Part shown: one piece after another, positions 47,701 through 60,208 of the stretch
Position numbering within the stretch: the first letter of the stretch is position 1
Layout of the letters: each line of letters starts with the position of its first letter
Source: Heritiera littoralis
Taxonomy: Eukaryota; Streptophyta; Magnoliopsida; Malvales; Malvaceae
DNA: 64,000 bases
Assembly: GCA_031772115.1 (NCBI GenBank)
Contig: JAPDPK010000039.1
Coordinates: forward strand, 4,421,501 to 4,485,500
Reading direction: 5' to 3'
Notes under the pieces: generated by a model
What the model was told of the DNA's origin: nothing
Database searches by the model: none
What the model saw: the letters and a program-made list of their open reading frames with translations, nothing else
Translations under genes and position numbers: made by a program

Positions 47701-49911
47701 GGGAGTTAGTCCCCAGAATACAGACCATTCGACCTCTGTACTGCCACCATCAACAAAACGCTTGAAATTGTATGTCTTTTCTCAAACACATAATGCACCT
47801 TAGTGTGCTTGTTATATCCTTTCTTTTCTTTTCTGTTGATCTTATGCCCAGTTTACTGTTTCCAGAAACCTTTTTTTCTTTTCTTTTCTTTTTTCGTCCC
47901 TATTTTTGGGACTAGAGAATTGGTGTATTCTTTTTTGCTGTATCATAAACACGGAGTGTTTGGATGCAAATGTTGGAGAAAGATTTTAAGTGGATGAGCA
48001 TAGGCCTTTTTTTTTGGCCAAGAGCATGTTACATTTCTTTTGCTTCCAGTCTCAAGCCTGGGGATGATTTCCTTAAAAAAAATGCTCCATTTGTGATAAT
48101 TTTTTAAAACTTTTGTTGTGCAAGGCTCCTTATGAAGTAGCAGATCTCATTATTCAAGCTTTTTCCATGCTTATGAAGATCTTATTGGTTTGCAGTGAAT
48201 AATTAAGTTATTTTTTTTCCATGTTTGTAGGATAGCTGGTGAGCACCTTCTCCTGTCATATGATCCAAAAACAGCTTCTGGTGTGACAAAAATTCTAGAT
48301 ACTCATGACCTATATGCCTGTAAGGCCAGATTGAGTTTGTTGTTGTCATTCTGTTTCCTAAATTTTTTTTTTTCTGGAGGACATTCTGTTTAGCATTTAG
48401 CAGCTAATGCAGAAGGTTTTGGTTCATAATAAGATTTCAGTATGTTCTTTTACGAGGATTTTAGGTGTGGCTTTGAATTAAAATTTTGGAGTCAACTATC
48501 CTGTTATCAAATTATTGCTCTTTGATACTCATGCATCAATGCTTATCTTGCTTGTTTGCAGCCAGGGACTCTTCAAGAGGAACAGTTTCAGGAAGCGAAA
48601 CACCTAATAATAGGCAAGCCCATGAAGAATGTCTGCTGACAAAAGGTAAACCTTACAGTTTTAGTTGTCTATGCTAGCTTCTGAATGTTTTATTGGACCT
48701 TCCTTTTTTTCATTCTTGACCTTCAGTTTTCTCTGTGTCTGTAATTAAATCAGATCTTCCAGTACCTCTTAGTACCAAAATGTATTACTCTCAAAGAAAC
48801 AGTCGTCTTCGCCTGGCGCTTAGTGATCAGTACTTTCTCACATCAACCAAAGAACTTTGCAGTGGCGTGGTTAGTCAACAAGCATCACCACAAAGCATGA
48901 TGATGTTACAGGCTTCATCTCAGGGGGTCTGTCCTCTCAATCAGGTGGATAATCTGCTTATCAAGAAGGTTTGTCCCTTCTAACTATGCTACTTTAGGCC
49001 TTCTCTTCCCTCTGGGTTGGTTTCAGATGAGTTGGAATCTGACTTGATTAAGGATGCGAATGAATGAGTGAGAATTTTTTTTTTGAATGTTAGTTCTCTG
49101 TTCTTCATGCAATGTTGTTGCCTTCTAAATTGTCAAACCTCGCATGTGTAAGGATTTTTCTTTTCTGATTAATCTTGAGTTTCCCTATGAAATCGTCATT
49201 TTAATTTTAGTAGGGTAAAAAAGAGAACAACAGAAAAAGGGTCGTTGATATAACTTCTACAAGAAACCTTGTTATTATTTTTGCTCAAAATTTCAAGATC
49301 TTATCCTTGGCTTTAACAATCAGTGGAATGCTTCACCAAGCAAACAACAGATCCATGCTCATTGTTTGAAACTATCACGTAGAGCACAAGGAAAACTGCG
49401 ACAATGATTGAGTGGCCTTATATCTTTTAAGTAGCTGCATTAGGTCAATAAATGTTATCAGAAATGAATAAATAAATTTTTATTTACACAATTGATTACC
49501 GTGACTCTTTTACTGCATTACAATTTCCTGAATTATTTTTTGAGGACTGAATAACTTGATTGAAATCATGTTTCTTGCAATACAGCAAGAGTCTTCTGTG
49601 CCACAACCTGATCAAGTTCTTGCTCAAAGTTCAGAAGCATGTTTGAGTAAATCTGTGGGGTGCTTGCCATACAATGACCCTTCAAATCAGCATCCAATTG
49701 ATAATATTCCAAGGCCTCAGGCTGCTTCTGCTGAATTTACAAGAAGCAAATTTTATTCTTTTGCAGGCAACTCAAGTAGTCTACTAATTTAGTTGTATTA
49801 TTGTTCAGATTTTTAACTTCGTTTTTTATGAATCATCTTTTAGTTTGATTTTTTGCAGGCAAACTGGTGGGGCCCATGCAGCCTCCAAATGGAAGTGTTC
49901 CTGTTGTATAG
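44704..49911 (+). CDS. Zinc-finger protein resembling SAGA deubiquitination-module subunits (Sgf73/ATXN7-like)
   Basis: Twelve coding exons: 44704-44785, 45750-45836, 45984-46030, 46525-46582, 46968-47081, 47355-47480, 47658-47769, 48231-48319, 48562-48645, 48754-48968, 49586-49775, 49859-49911; 1257 bp, 418 aa, frame kept at every junction. The protein starts MVCSLGSGRMAVMARLLEAG. It has DMHVFGLKPMADPLNLVC leading into CNACKKPIKASQYAAHSELC (residues 75-94), a CX2CX11HX3C zinc finger. A basic stretch (RKPPRKERKK) follows, then a polar middle, then a conserved-looking block KMYYSQRNSRLRLAL. From memory, the finger and its lead-in resemble the N-terminal finger of ATXN7/Sgf73, and the spacing equals that of Sgf11; both sit in the SAGA deubiquitination module. 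A nuclear role is inference. A leader intron is likely (donor 44261, acceptor 44672). The last splice is the least certain: without it the frame stops at 49792. Confidence 0.82.
45097..45253. mobile_element. Tourist-like (PIF/Harbinger) MITE in an intron
   Basis: 157 bp with ends GGCTTTGCTTGGTA and complement, flanked by the 3-bp duplication TAA (45094-45096 and 45254-45256). The ends and duplication fit the Tourist type. Most of the element is one long inverted repeat around gttaatcaaatggtta, so it could fold as a hairpin in the first coding intron. Confidence 0.85.
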
Positions 49912-52900
49912 AAGGCCTAGACCGGATTTTTACTAGGCAAAGGTGTATTTAGCCATACATGAGAGTTAGGATCCATTTTTGAAAACCTAGAAAAGCATAT
50001 CACCTTCAACTGTTCATTCTAGCCTTCTGAATTACACTTTGGCACCTATCCTCTGTTTATATTTTGATGGAATTAAAGTAAATATCTTTTAAATACTGTT
50101 GCTGCTAGCCGGTCCATTCAAGCTCTGCTTCATGCATTTTTCCCCCTTCTATGTCTTCTAGATTCCATTATCATTCATTTATTCTTTATGGATCTCAAGC
50201 CAGATTTCAAGATCCCGGGCTGGGTCTAGCTCTCCAACTTGGACAAAACCGATAGAAATGTGAAAGAAAGGATATAATTTCTCATATTTTTGACCACGAA
50301 GAAGTTGTTGAGTTAGGGGTATAAGATTTGGCTAATGGTCATTAGCTTTCAAGATATGTTGATTGTATTGCAGCCAATGAAGGTTGGTAAGACTAAGACT
50401 GGGTGCTCCAGTTCAACGAGAAAATGATGCAGGGTTCCCCCGAGCGGGGCCTGGAAAGTTGCCACCAGCAAATGCCACTGATGCTAGTGAAAGTGGTAAT
50501 TGACAGTGGCTGATAGCAACAGGCTTGGAGAGCCTCTTGTCTTTGTCCAGGAGGGTTTCTTAAATGTCCTCAACTTGCATTGTCTATTTCTGTGGAAAAT
50601 TGGAAATATCCAGCAAGCTTACCAGCGAAAGAAAAATCTGGTTTGCTGACGATGTGGTGGGATTCCATTGGCCAGCTCGTTGTGATAAAAAGAATTTGTC
50701 TTGTTTTGAGGCAGTTGATGCTGTCTGATGATGACATCTGACTGGGATTCTTTAGGATCAGGGATTTCCTGCGATTGTTCTCGATTACAGTGAATACGGC
50801 TTGCATTTTAGCATTTGGATCAAGATGTTGACATTTGGGGACGAAAGAAGATAGAGAGGATGGAGCTTTGCTGCTTTTATAAAAGCTTTTCACATTTAAG
50901 CATTGCCATTGCCGTCTCCGTTGGTATCAAGGTGAGTTGATATCAAATTCAAGCCTAAAAAGGTAAAGTTTCAATTTAATCCAATTTAATTTTTAAAATT
51001 TGAAGGTGACTTAATAAAATATATGAATTGTTTTAATTAGATTTGATTTGATAACTTAGAATTTAATTTAATATATTCAATTTGTTTTTAATTATATGTT
51101 ATGAAAATAAAATAATAATTTAGTATAAAAAATCGAGTTTATATATGGTGCAATGACGGTATTTGATACTTCATCAATAAGCAAATTAAAAAAAATGTCA
51201 AGTCTTTAAAAATAAATACAATTGATTTTTTTCGATTTGCTTATAAAGATTTATTGATGAGGTGTTGATCTTTAGTACATTAATAGTATATAAATCTTTA
51301 AAAATATATATAAAAAAATTTAATAGAAATTACGAATTGTGCATGCTGAATATTAATATAGTTGATTCAGTTGAGTAGTACAAATTTGATTCTAAAATAA
51401 ACAAATCAAATTAGAATAATTATCAAATTATTATCAAGTCAAATGGAATATCTGAATAGCTTGAACTCTATTCATCTTGATAACTTCAAATTTAATTTGA
51501 TTTATTTTTTTTTAATTGTATAGTATAAAAATAAAACAATAATTTAGTATTAAAAATATAGACCATGATAGATACTCGGCCTCTTTCCCGGAAGACCTGT
51601 GAATTAACAATTGAGACAGGAGTCCCATTCGATCAATGTTGAAAGCATCCACATTCCACATGCATGAAGTACCAAAGGGGATTCCAAGAACGACCGAGTG
51701 CTCTCAAAGGTGCCATTTTGTAAACCAAAGCCATATGCCATGGAACCAAAGAATGAAAGACTTGAAAAAAAGAAGAAGGCAGATTTTCTTTTATTATGTT
51801 GCTTTTCCAAGCAAAAGCCACCATTAGTGGTTGTTGCATAGAAATGGAATGTTCTTAAAAAAATTAATACCTCCATTTCTTTCCTCCTCGAATCAATACC
51901 CGAATTATGATCTTAAAAAAGTCGTTATGCTTTTCCCACTATGTTGAAAATTACAACAAAAATCTTATGCAGTCCATGTCCGTACGAAATTTGATCATCA
52001 TGTTCAACTTGGATTTTTCTTAATATTAATTTTTTTTGAACGGTTCTAATATTTCATTTAGGGGTTTAAATTTAATTCAATATATTTTTTTTATAAACAA
52101 ATGTATGAATATATGAGAAAAAATAAAATAAAAAATGAACATTCTGAAGTGATTGGATACATACAATAGAGATCTTTAAACGTTCCAATTAGGAGAGCGA
52201 AAACTATAAGCGATAAAAAAAATATGTTGATTTATGTAGCTTATTTTGATAATGGGATAAAAGTTTTTTTTTTAATCGAGTTTTCTATTTTTTTTTTAGT
52301 ATAATGGATTTTAGGATTTTATTTGATAAGAGGAGAGAGAATAAGTAACATGTGCTACTGTTCAGTGGCCAAGCAAATTCCTTCTGCCCCTTTTCCTTTC
52401 TTGTTTTTAGTAGCAAACTCTACGTAGATGCTAAGGAATATAGATTTGGAATATCCATATCAAAAACATGATTCCATTCCCGAATTGATGATACTATAAT
52501 AGTATTTTATTTTTGGATAAATTACAATAAATACCCTACCATTAGAGGTCAATAAATTTATCATTGAGATTTAAAAACTAAAACAATATTTTAATAAAAG
52601 TAACATATACACATTTTTAACAAGAAAATGAAACTTTGAGCATTGAATCAAATGATTATATTTTTATCTCTATATTCTTGGAGTTCTACAAATATGAAGT
52701 TTGAATTTTAACACTTACATTTTTTATTTCTCATATTAAATGATTTCATTAAAAAAATAAACAAATTAATTATCACTTTCAAATCTCATAGACATATTTT
52801 TAACGTCTTTAATCATACAATGAAATATGAGAATACAATATAAAAATGCATTAACGTATCCGAAAATTCGTAAATAAAAGTTTAATAGATTTATAAATTT

Positions 52901-55900
52901 TAGTAATGAACTGACGATTTAAATTAATCTTAAAGATGAAGTAACACTCCCTACCCCTAAACTTTTTTGAAACCAAAAAATTTTTGGAAGGTGAGAAAAT
53001 GTAAGGCAATCTTTGTAGCTGCCACCCATGGACTGAAATTCTGAGATTCAAAATATATAAAATAAGGAAAGATAAGAACCCATGTTGAGAAAGATAAAGA
53101 TTAAGATAAATAAGAGGGAAAAGGAGATATTATTGAGGTGGTGGGTCCAAAGGTCACATGTCACCAACTTTCTTTGCATTTTAAGCAAGAGAAATTCTAA
53201 ACTTACCCACTTTTTTATTTTTTATCTTATTTTCTTCAATAAATTATTGTCTATGGCACTAAAATAGAGCATGAATAGTAAAAAATGGGTATATTTAAAA
53301 ATTTTCTTTAGACAAGCCAAATGCTTTAATTCTCCATTTTCGGACTAGTATTATACAAGAAGAAGACATGGAGACTTTATAGTCACACCGATTTACCAAA
53401 CCTTATGGAAATCATTATTGGGCAATGAGCTTTTGATTTTACTACAACTTGACAGAGAAAGCTTTATGAACAAGAAAGGTTTGTACAAAAAGAATCCTAA
53501 GAAAAATTAAATATCAATTCTATGGACAAATAACAATTTAAAGAGTTTTTTTTTCCTTTTTTTTATTTATATTTGTCATTGGATTTGTTAATAAATTGTT
53601 TTCTTGATGATTTCTAATCAAAATTTTAATACTTAAATAGATTTTTTATCCATTGAAATTAATGGTAGCTCAATGTAAACATATATGATTAAGCATAATT
53701 TTAATATAATCAGGCGTAAAATACACTAGAAATTTCATAAACACATAAGAATATATATAAATATATACACTGTAGTGACATTATCATGTGTTTACATTTA
53801 TTAATTCTAATTTTACATTTATTTTTATGTATTTATGATATTTTTAACATATTTTACGTATAATGACATTAAATTTATACTTAATCATGTGTATTTGCAT
53901 TGACTTTATAATAAGATAAAAATTTTATCTTATTATAGAAGTTCCAAGCACATTGAAATGTTTTTGCAAATGAAATTTTATTATAATGTCATTAATTTAA
54001 ATTTTATAACACTCGAACATTGGATTTAATAATTAATTTATATTTTTTTAAAAAAATTGAATCCCTTCATTTTAATACAAAAAGCCTGATCTAATTCAAT
54101 TTACACAATTTGAGTTATATGTGAATATGAACAAAATAAGAAAATTATTCATTAAATTAATTAAAAAAACTAATATTTTCTGTTAAGAAATTGCAAGTGT
54201 GAAAAAATGTGAACATTGAATCTATGAAATAAATATAGTTTTTTTTCTTACCAATTCTGACAAGTGGGAGAGGAGGTTGCTGGGAAATGACTTGTAGTAC
54301 TTGTACTTTACGCATGATTGGATAAAACTAAAACTAAAACTAAAAGGAAATTCAAATCTGAAAGTGCATAATTTAAGTACCACTCTACCACAAGAAATTA
54401 ATGATAAAGTTAAGATTTTTTTAGTTTATTGTAAAATTAATGTAAACAGATATGAAAATAAATGTAAATTTAATGTCAATAATAATAAATTATGCTAAAA
54501 ATATTTTAAACACTTGAAAATAAATGTAAAATTAATGTTATTATATAAATTTATAATAATTTTATTGCAATATATATTTATATTTATTATTATGTGTTTA
54601 TATTTATTGGCATTATTGCTTAAAAAATGTTTATTGACATGAATTTTAGCTTTTTTTTCGTCTGATTATGACATTTTTAATGTATTTTATGACTATTAAT
54701 ATTAAATTTATGTTTATTATTATTATATGTTTACATTAATCTTATAATAATACCAAAATTTTTTTTGAGTAATACGTTCTAATTCAAAGTTACAATCACA
54801 ATCAGCATATTACATTTCATGAACTGATAACTTGATAAATTAATAAATACAAATGATAATAACCAACTAAACAAATAACAAATAAACTTAAGAAGATGTT
54901 GTTGTCACATCAGTTTCATTTTCAGGTAATTATAATAGTAAGAACCAACCAATAGAATTAGCTTGACAAAAAAAAACACCAAAACAATTAGCTTTAAAAA
55001 TATCTCAAAAAACAAATTAAATATTATAATAATTATCGATTTCTATTTTTTAATTTTTATGACATTATATTCTTTACTCAAAAACAAAATTAGGTAGATA
55101 ATGAATTTACTACTCATCAAGGGCCAATACATTTACTCTCCAAAAATCTATTTTCTAGCCTCATCTTTTTCATTATTTATTACTTATTAGTTAAAAATGA
55201 CAGAAAAAAAATCTAGAAGTACTTTAGAAACAAATTATTATGATGAAATTATATTATTTGTTACGCTCACTCTTTGAATGAAAAAAGAATTTTTTTTGTT
55301 TAACGGAGGAAGTAATATGTTAAAAAAGTGAGTAATTTTTTTAGTGGGTAACTTTTTTTTCAAAATGAAAAGACATAAATATATTTAATTTTTATTTCAC
55401 TTATAATATTTTTTTGGTTTTTATGTAATTTTCTTAATTGATAACAATTTAGTCAGGTATTTTAATATTATTATAGATGAGAACAGACAATAAATATTAG
55501 TACTATTATTACTTTAAATTAATATAATTTTTATTTATGATTTTTTAATGGAGCATTTAAGTTGACCTAATTGAGATAAAGTCTAAATTTACCATTTCAT
55601 TTAAGATAATCGATCGAATTTATGACTCATTTTTATTTAAACGCAAATTTATCAATATATTTTTAATTCATTTTAAAATAAATAAAAACATAATGTAAAA
55701 AATATTTCTTGAGTAAAGAAAAGAATATTTTTCTATTCATAAAAAAAGTACAAGAAAAAAAATGAATCTTAGATCTAATCTCCCTTAAAGAAGTATAACA
55801 ATTACTATACCAAACTTTAATGATTAAATAAAAGAATATTTTTCATAAAATATTATAATATTTATTCATTTTAAATCAAATTAAAATTTATATTGATAAA

Positions 55901-56370
55901 ATTTATTATTTTATTAAAATAAATAATAAATTTGATTTTTTATTTTTAAATAGAATAATAAATTTTAAAAAATTACCAAAATTTAGAAAAGAAAATAAAA
56001 AGAGAGGTTTTGATTATGGATTATTATTTCCCACAAAACCTCTTCAGAGAAAGGATTAGGAAACCCACTAAACTTTCCCTCAAAAAACCGTCTAAAGTTT
56101 CAGCAAACAGCTGCCTCTTTTTTATACTTATCTCTCTCTGTTAAAGTCTGAACAACTTTCTCAATTTTCCTTTGAACACTTGAAAACTTCCAAACTCCAA
56201 TTCACAATCCAATCCAAAACCCACTCTGGAAAAATCCTCCAACAAACAACAAAATCCCAACAGTCTTCCCATTTTCTAACAACCCTTTTCTCATCTCTTC
56301 ATGCAAAACATAAATAACTGAGCATTGTCACCAACAATCTTAAGTTTTGTTGCACTTTTCAACTTTATTC
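49912..56370. other. Spacer between the zinc-finger and tubby-like genes
   Basis: The first part (to about 50950) is of genic composition and may hold 3' untranslated sequence or an alternative last exon of the zinc-finger gene (acceptor-like attgcag near 50375). A degraded MITE lies at 51135-51296. The rest is AT-rich. Short open frames (50570-50893 minus, 51604-51876 minus, 53082, 54301) have no motifs I recognise. The last 300 bp, pyrimidine- and CAA-rich, would be the tubby-gene leader. Confidence 0.5.
51135..51296. mobile_element. Degraded copy of the 225-bp MITE family
   Basis: The left end gagtttatatatggtgcaatg and the core 'caagt(c/g)tttaaaaataaat' match the intact copies at 30013 and 41852. 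The right end is truncated and no duplication was seen. Confidence 0.45.
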
Positions 56371-59026
56371 ATGACAATAAAGTGCATTGCCAGGCTAAGG
56401 TCACGCCGGGTGGTTCAGGACCAACTGGAAGGTTCAGACCATGCGGCGGCTGCTGGAGGTTGCTGCTGGGCCAACCTACCTCAGGAACTGTTAAGGGAAG
56501 TTCTGTTAAGGATTGAAGACTCTGAAAGTAGTTGGCCTCAAAGAAAGAGCGTGGTAGCTTGTGCTGGAGTTTGCAGGAGTTGGCGTCTTATCATTAAGGA
56601 GATTGTTAAAGTTCCTCAACTTTCAGGAAAATTAACTTTTCCCATCTCGGTTAAACAGGTTTTTAGCTTCAAACTTTCTTCTTTCTCTGTTCTTGTCTCA
56701 AAATCATGATTTTTCAATCACTTAATTATTTGCGAACAAAGATTGTTCTTTAATCTGTTTTCCTTTTTAGAGCTATGATTGTAGCTTGAAATCGAATTAC
56801 CGTAGTTGAATTCCATTCCAATCCTCTTTTCAGAGTCAGGGTCTTTCGATCTGGTTGCTACGATTTATATTTGTTTAATTTTCATTCAAGGCTTGCGAAG
56901 GTGTTCTCCTGCTCTGGTTCAGTCAAAGTAATGATAAATCTGATTATACTTGCCTCTTTAGCATTCTGCAGATTTTATGTTCCTGGGAATCTTGAGTTGA
57001 GATTTGTTTCCTCATTTTTATGTTTGGTAATCTGATTTGTAGTCTGATTTTCTTGTTTGGATTGGAGAGATACAAATTAGGAAACTTCCTTGATAATCTC
57101 AATGTTAAGTTTGGGGGAAATTTGCTTCTTCAAAGATAATTTCTGGCATGGGCGATGGGTTTTGAGCCATTTTTGTCTACAAGATATTGACCATCAGACA
57201 GGGCAGGTTTACCATCAATTAGTGCGACCATCATGACTCCCTAATCATTGTATCTTTTATGCGGTAACTTAGTAGATAAACTTCCGTTAAAGACTGGTTC
57301 AGGATTTGGGACCACTTTTCATTTAGCTTACAGTAATCATTAGCTAGCCACCTTTGTTTGGAGTGCTGTTTTTTTCTCTTTCTTCCCCCATCCAACTGGT
57401 GCCACCCCAATCCCCATGGCCCCTAGCCCCCTACAAAACCTCTTTCTTCAACTGTCATTTTGCTTACCATTGTGTATTTACTGTATACATTGGATTGTCG
57501 GACTCGGGTTAAAGCCTTGGAGTGTGTGTTATGATAAATCATTTGCTAGCATGTGAAAGGAAGCATTTTCATGAGCAGCATTTCTGTCCTGTCTTTGAAG
57601 TCTAATTTTTCCTCATGCAAACTTGTGTTGGATTGCTTGCAGCCGGGTCCGAAGGATTGTCTCCTCCAGTGCTTTATAAATCGGAATCGATCCACCCAAA
57701 CATATTATCTTTACCTTGGTTTAACTAATGGTAAGCTTTTTTCTTCGTTTATATTGTTTTCATAGTTCTTCTGCCCGTTCAATGAAGCTGTCAATGTATT
57801 TCAAAACAATAATTATGCCTTTTGCATTATAATTGAATAATAACTGAATCTAATCTAATCACTAGATTAGATTAAATTAGGGAGGGGTTGTATCTTAGTA
57901 TACTTCCTTGAGCTGTAACACTTTGGAGATTTTCTTTTCATTTCTCTGTGGCAGCACTAACCGATGAGGGAAAGTTCCTTCTTGCTGCTCGCAAGTGTAG
58001 GCGCACTACTTGCACAGATTATGTCATCTCTCTACGGGCTGAGGATATGTCAAAGGCGAGCAGTACTTATGTTGGGAAATTGAGGTGAGCAGTAGTGAGC
58101 TGTAATCAGCAAGATTATATGGAATTGGTTCTTTTTTCATCTTTTCTTGCAGTCTTAAATTTTATGTTTTTCGTTCTTTTTGGCAAGATCAAATTTTTTA
58201 GGGACCAAGTTCACTGTCTTTGATGGACAGACTCATCATGCCAGTGCAAAGATGACTAAAAGTTGCTCCTCTAGGCTAGCAAATTTGAAACAAGTTTCAC
58301 CTAGGGTCCTTTCTGGAAACTACCCCACGGCTCACATTTCATACGAATTGAATATGTTAGGTTCAAGGTAAGAATTTGACATTATTTTGTGTAAGGATTT
58401 GATAATTTTGTATTCTAACTATCATGTCCAGATTATAGAATGCCAATCCCCCAAGGCAATGGTGATGTATAATTATTGATTAGGTCATGAATTAAATTCT
58501 CTGTGCACTTGCATACAAGTAGCTGATACTGATGTATTTTATATGGACTTCCAGGGGTCCAAGGAAAATGCAATGTATTATGGATACCATCCCTGCCACT
58601 TCGATACGACCAGGAGGAGTAGCCCCCACCCAGGCTGAGTTTTCCCTTAGCAATGTGAATCGGTTTCCATCAATCCCAATCTTTCACTCAAAATCAGCTA
58701 GAATGGAGAATTTTCCATCGGGACCTTTGTCTGGTCCAAAGGATGATGCACTGGTGTTGAGAAATAAGGCTCCAAGATGGCATGAGCAACTCCAGTGTTG
58801 GTGCTTGAATTTCCATGGACGAGTGACAGTTGCTTCAGTGAAAAATTTTCAGTTGGTAGCTTCTCCAGAAAATGGACCGACTGGGCCAGAACATGAGAAA
58901 ATTATCCTCCAGTTTGGAAAAGTTGGGAAGGATTTATTTACCATGGATTACCGGTATCCAATCTCTGCATTCCAAGCATTTGCTATCTGCCTCAGCAGTT
59001 TTGATACCAAGATTGCTTGTGAATAA
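56371..59026 (+). CDS. TLP: Tubby-like F-box protein (TLP3/9/11 group)
   Basis: Coding exons 56371-56658, 57643-57730, 57955-58084, 58188-58367, 58555-59026; 1158 bp, 385 aa. An F-box lies at about residues 33-88 (WANLPQELLREVLLRIE ... CAGVCRSWR). The tubby domain covers about residue 97 to the end: GKFLLAARKCRRTTCTDYVI, NFLGTKFTVFD, RGPRKMQCIMD, NKAPRWHEQLQCWCLNFHGR, RVTVASVKNFQLVA and the invariant C-terminus SAFQAFAICLSSFDTKIACE. Plant TLPs can join SCF ubiquitin ligases through the F-box and bind phosphoinositides through the tubby domain. The N-terminus (MTIKCIARLRSRRVVQD) is about 20 residues shorter than most relatives; no upstream exon restoring it was found. It converges on BAM9. Confidence 0.95.
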
Positions 59027-60208
59027 ATGATGCATGCATGTTTGTGAACAGGTTTGTATTTAATCATCTGAAAACTGACTAGCCTCATTGTCAGCATGAG
59101 TTTCATCTTCTCAAGTCTCAACCGACTGTCTTATAACATTTTAATTCCGGAAAAAAGTAAACTTAATCAACCGGCTTAAACATCTGCAATTGTTTGAAGA
59201 GGTTGATGGATGTGTATTGTTTTGACCTGTTATGTATAAAATATTAACCATGACAAGTGATTGCTCATCCAACTGATGATTACAAGCTCTGATACATGCA
59301 AATCACCATGCACACCATAGTTATCGAGTCTATGAACAGTACTGACACGTTTCCGATTTTATCTAGGAGCAGGAATCTATGAAGATTGGTGCAATAAGAT
59401 TAATAGTCGAGATACAAGTGCTTGAAATTGAAGTGGAACAAAAGCAGCCAAGTATCACAGGTTTTAACATGTCAGCTCGGATTCTGGATTTGCTCATATA
59501 CAAGAAGGACTGGGAATTTATAGGGAGGTTAGAGGTTGTGTAGTGGAATTTGGTTGGTTACCAAGTTCCATTTATGTTCTTCAGTTATGTACATAATAAC
59601 TATTTGAATGAGGATTTTCTTTTGCTCTGTTTCTAGTTTGTAATTAAATTGTTTAACCAGTTTCTATTTGTCTTGAAAAAGCTTCTGAGTATACAGTCCA
59701 CTCTCACAATCACTGTCATATCCTTTTCAGCTTTCTGTAAAAACTTAAGGATAAAAAAAACCAAATCTTGTAAAGAGATTTGGTTGACATTAGTCCAATT
59801 TTTAAGTTAAATCACTGCAAGTTAGTCTATGATTTCAATCATGTCGAACATTTGATTTAATTGAAATATGGGTGCATGATCATCTTGCTCAAAGAGCCGA
59901 CTCGAAAACCATGGTTGCTTGAACGTCCAGAACATTAACTCTACCGCTAATCCCCCTGGAAAAACAAGTTTAAAAGGCAATTGTGAACAAACTCTGAGCA
60001 CTCTCAGCTCTCCTTTCATAACGGAAAAACATTTGCTTAGCTATGACTGACACGAAGCCATACAATAGATCCTTTCCCAACCCAATAATTTGGTATCTAC
60101 ACTAATACCATTCACTATGTACATATAAATATCCTCTTAATCACTACACTAAGCTAAGCTGCTTGTATGTGGAATTTCAGGTTTGAACTCGTACATACAG
60201 ATTCAGAG
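59027..60208. other. Spacer between convergent tubby-like and BAM9 genes
   Basis: Contains the 3' untranslated regions of both genes. A consensus-like acceptor (gtgaacag) just past the tubby stop hints at a 3' UTR intron. No other gene seen; the minus open frame at 59822-60019 has no recognisable motif. Confidence 0.5.

Noticed and set aside
50570..50893. Minus-strand 107-codon open frame
   Set aside because: It starts at GTG, not ATG, has no recognisable motif, and lies in probable 3' untranslated DNA of the zinc-finger gene.
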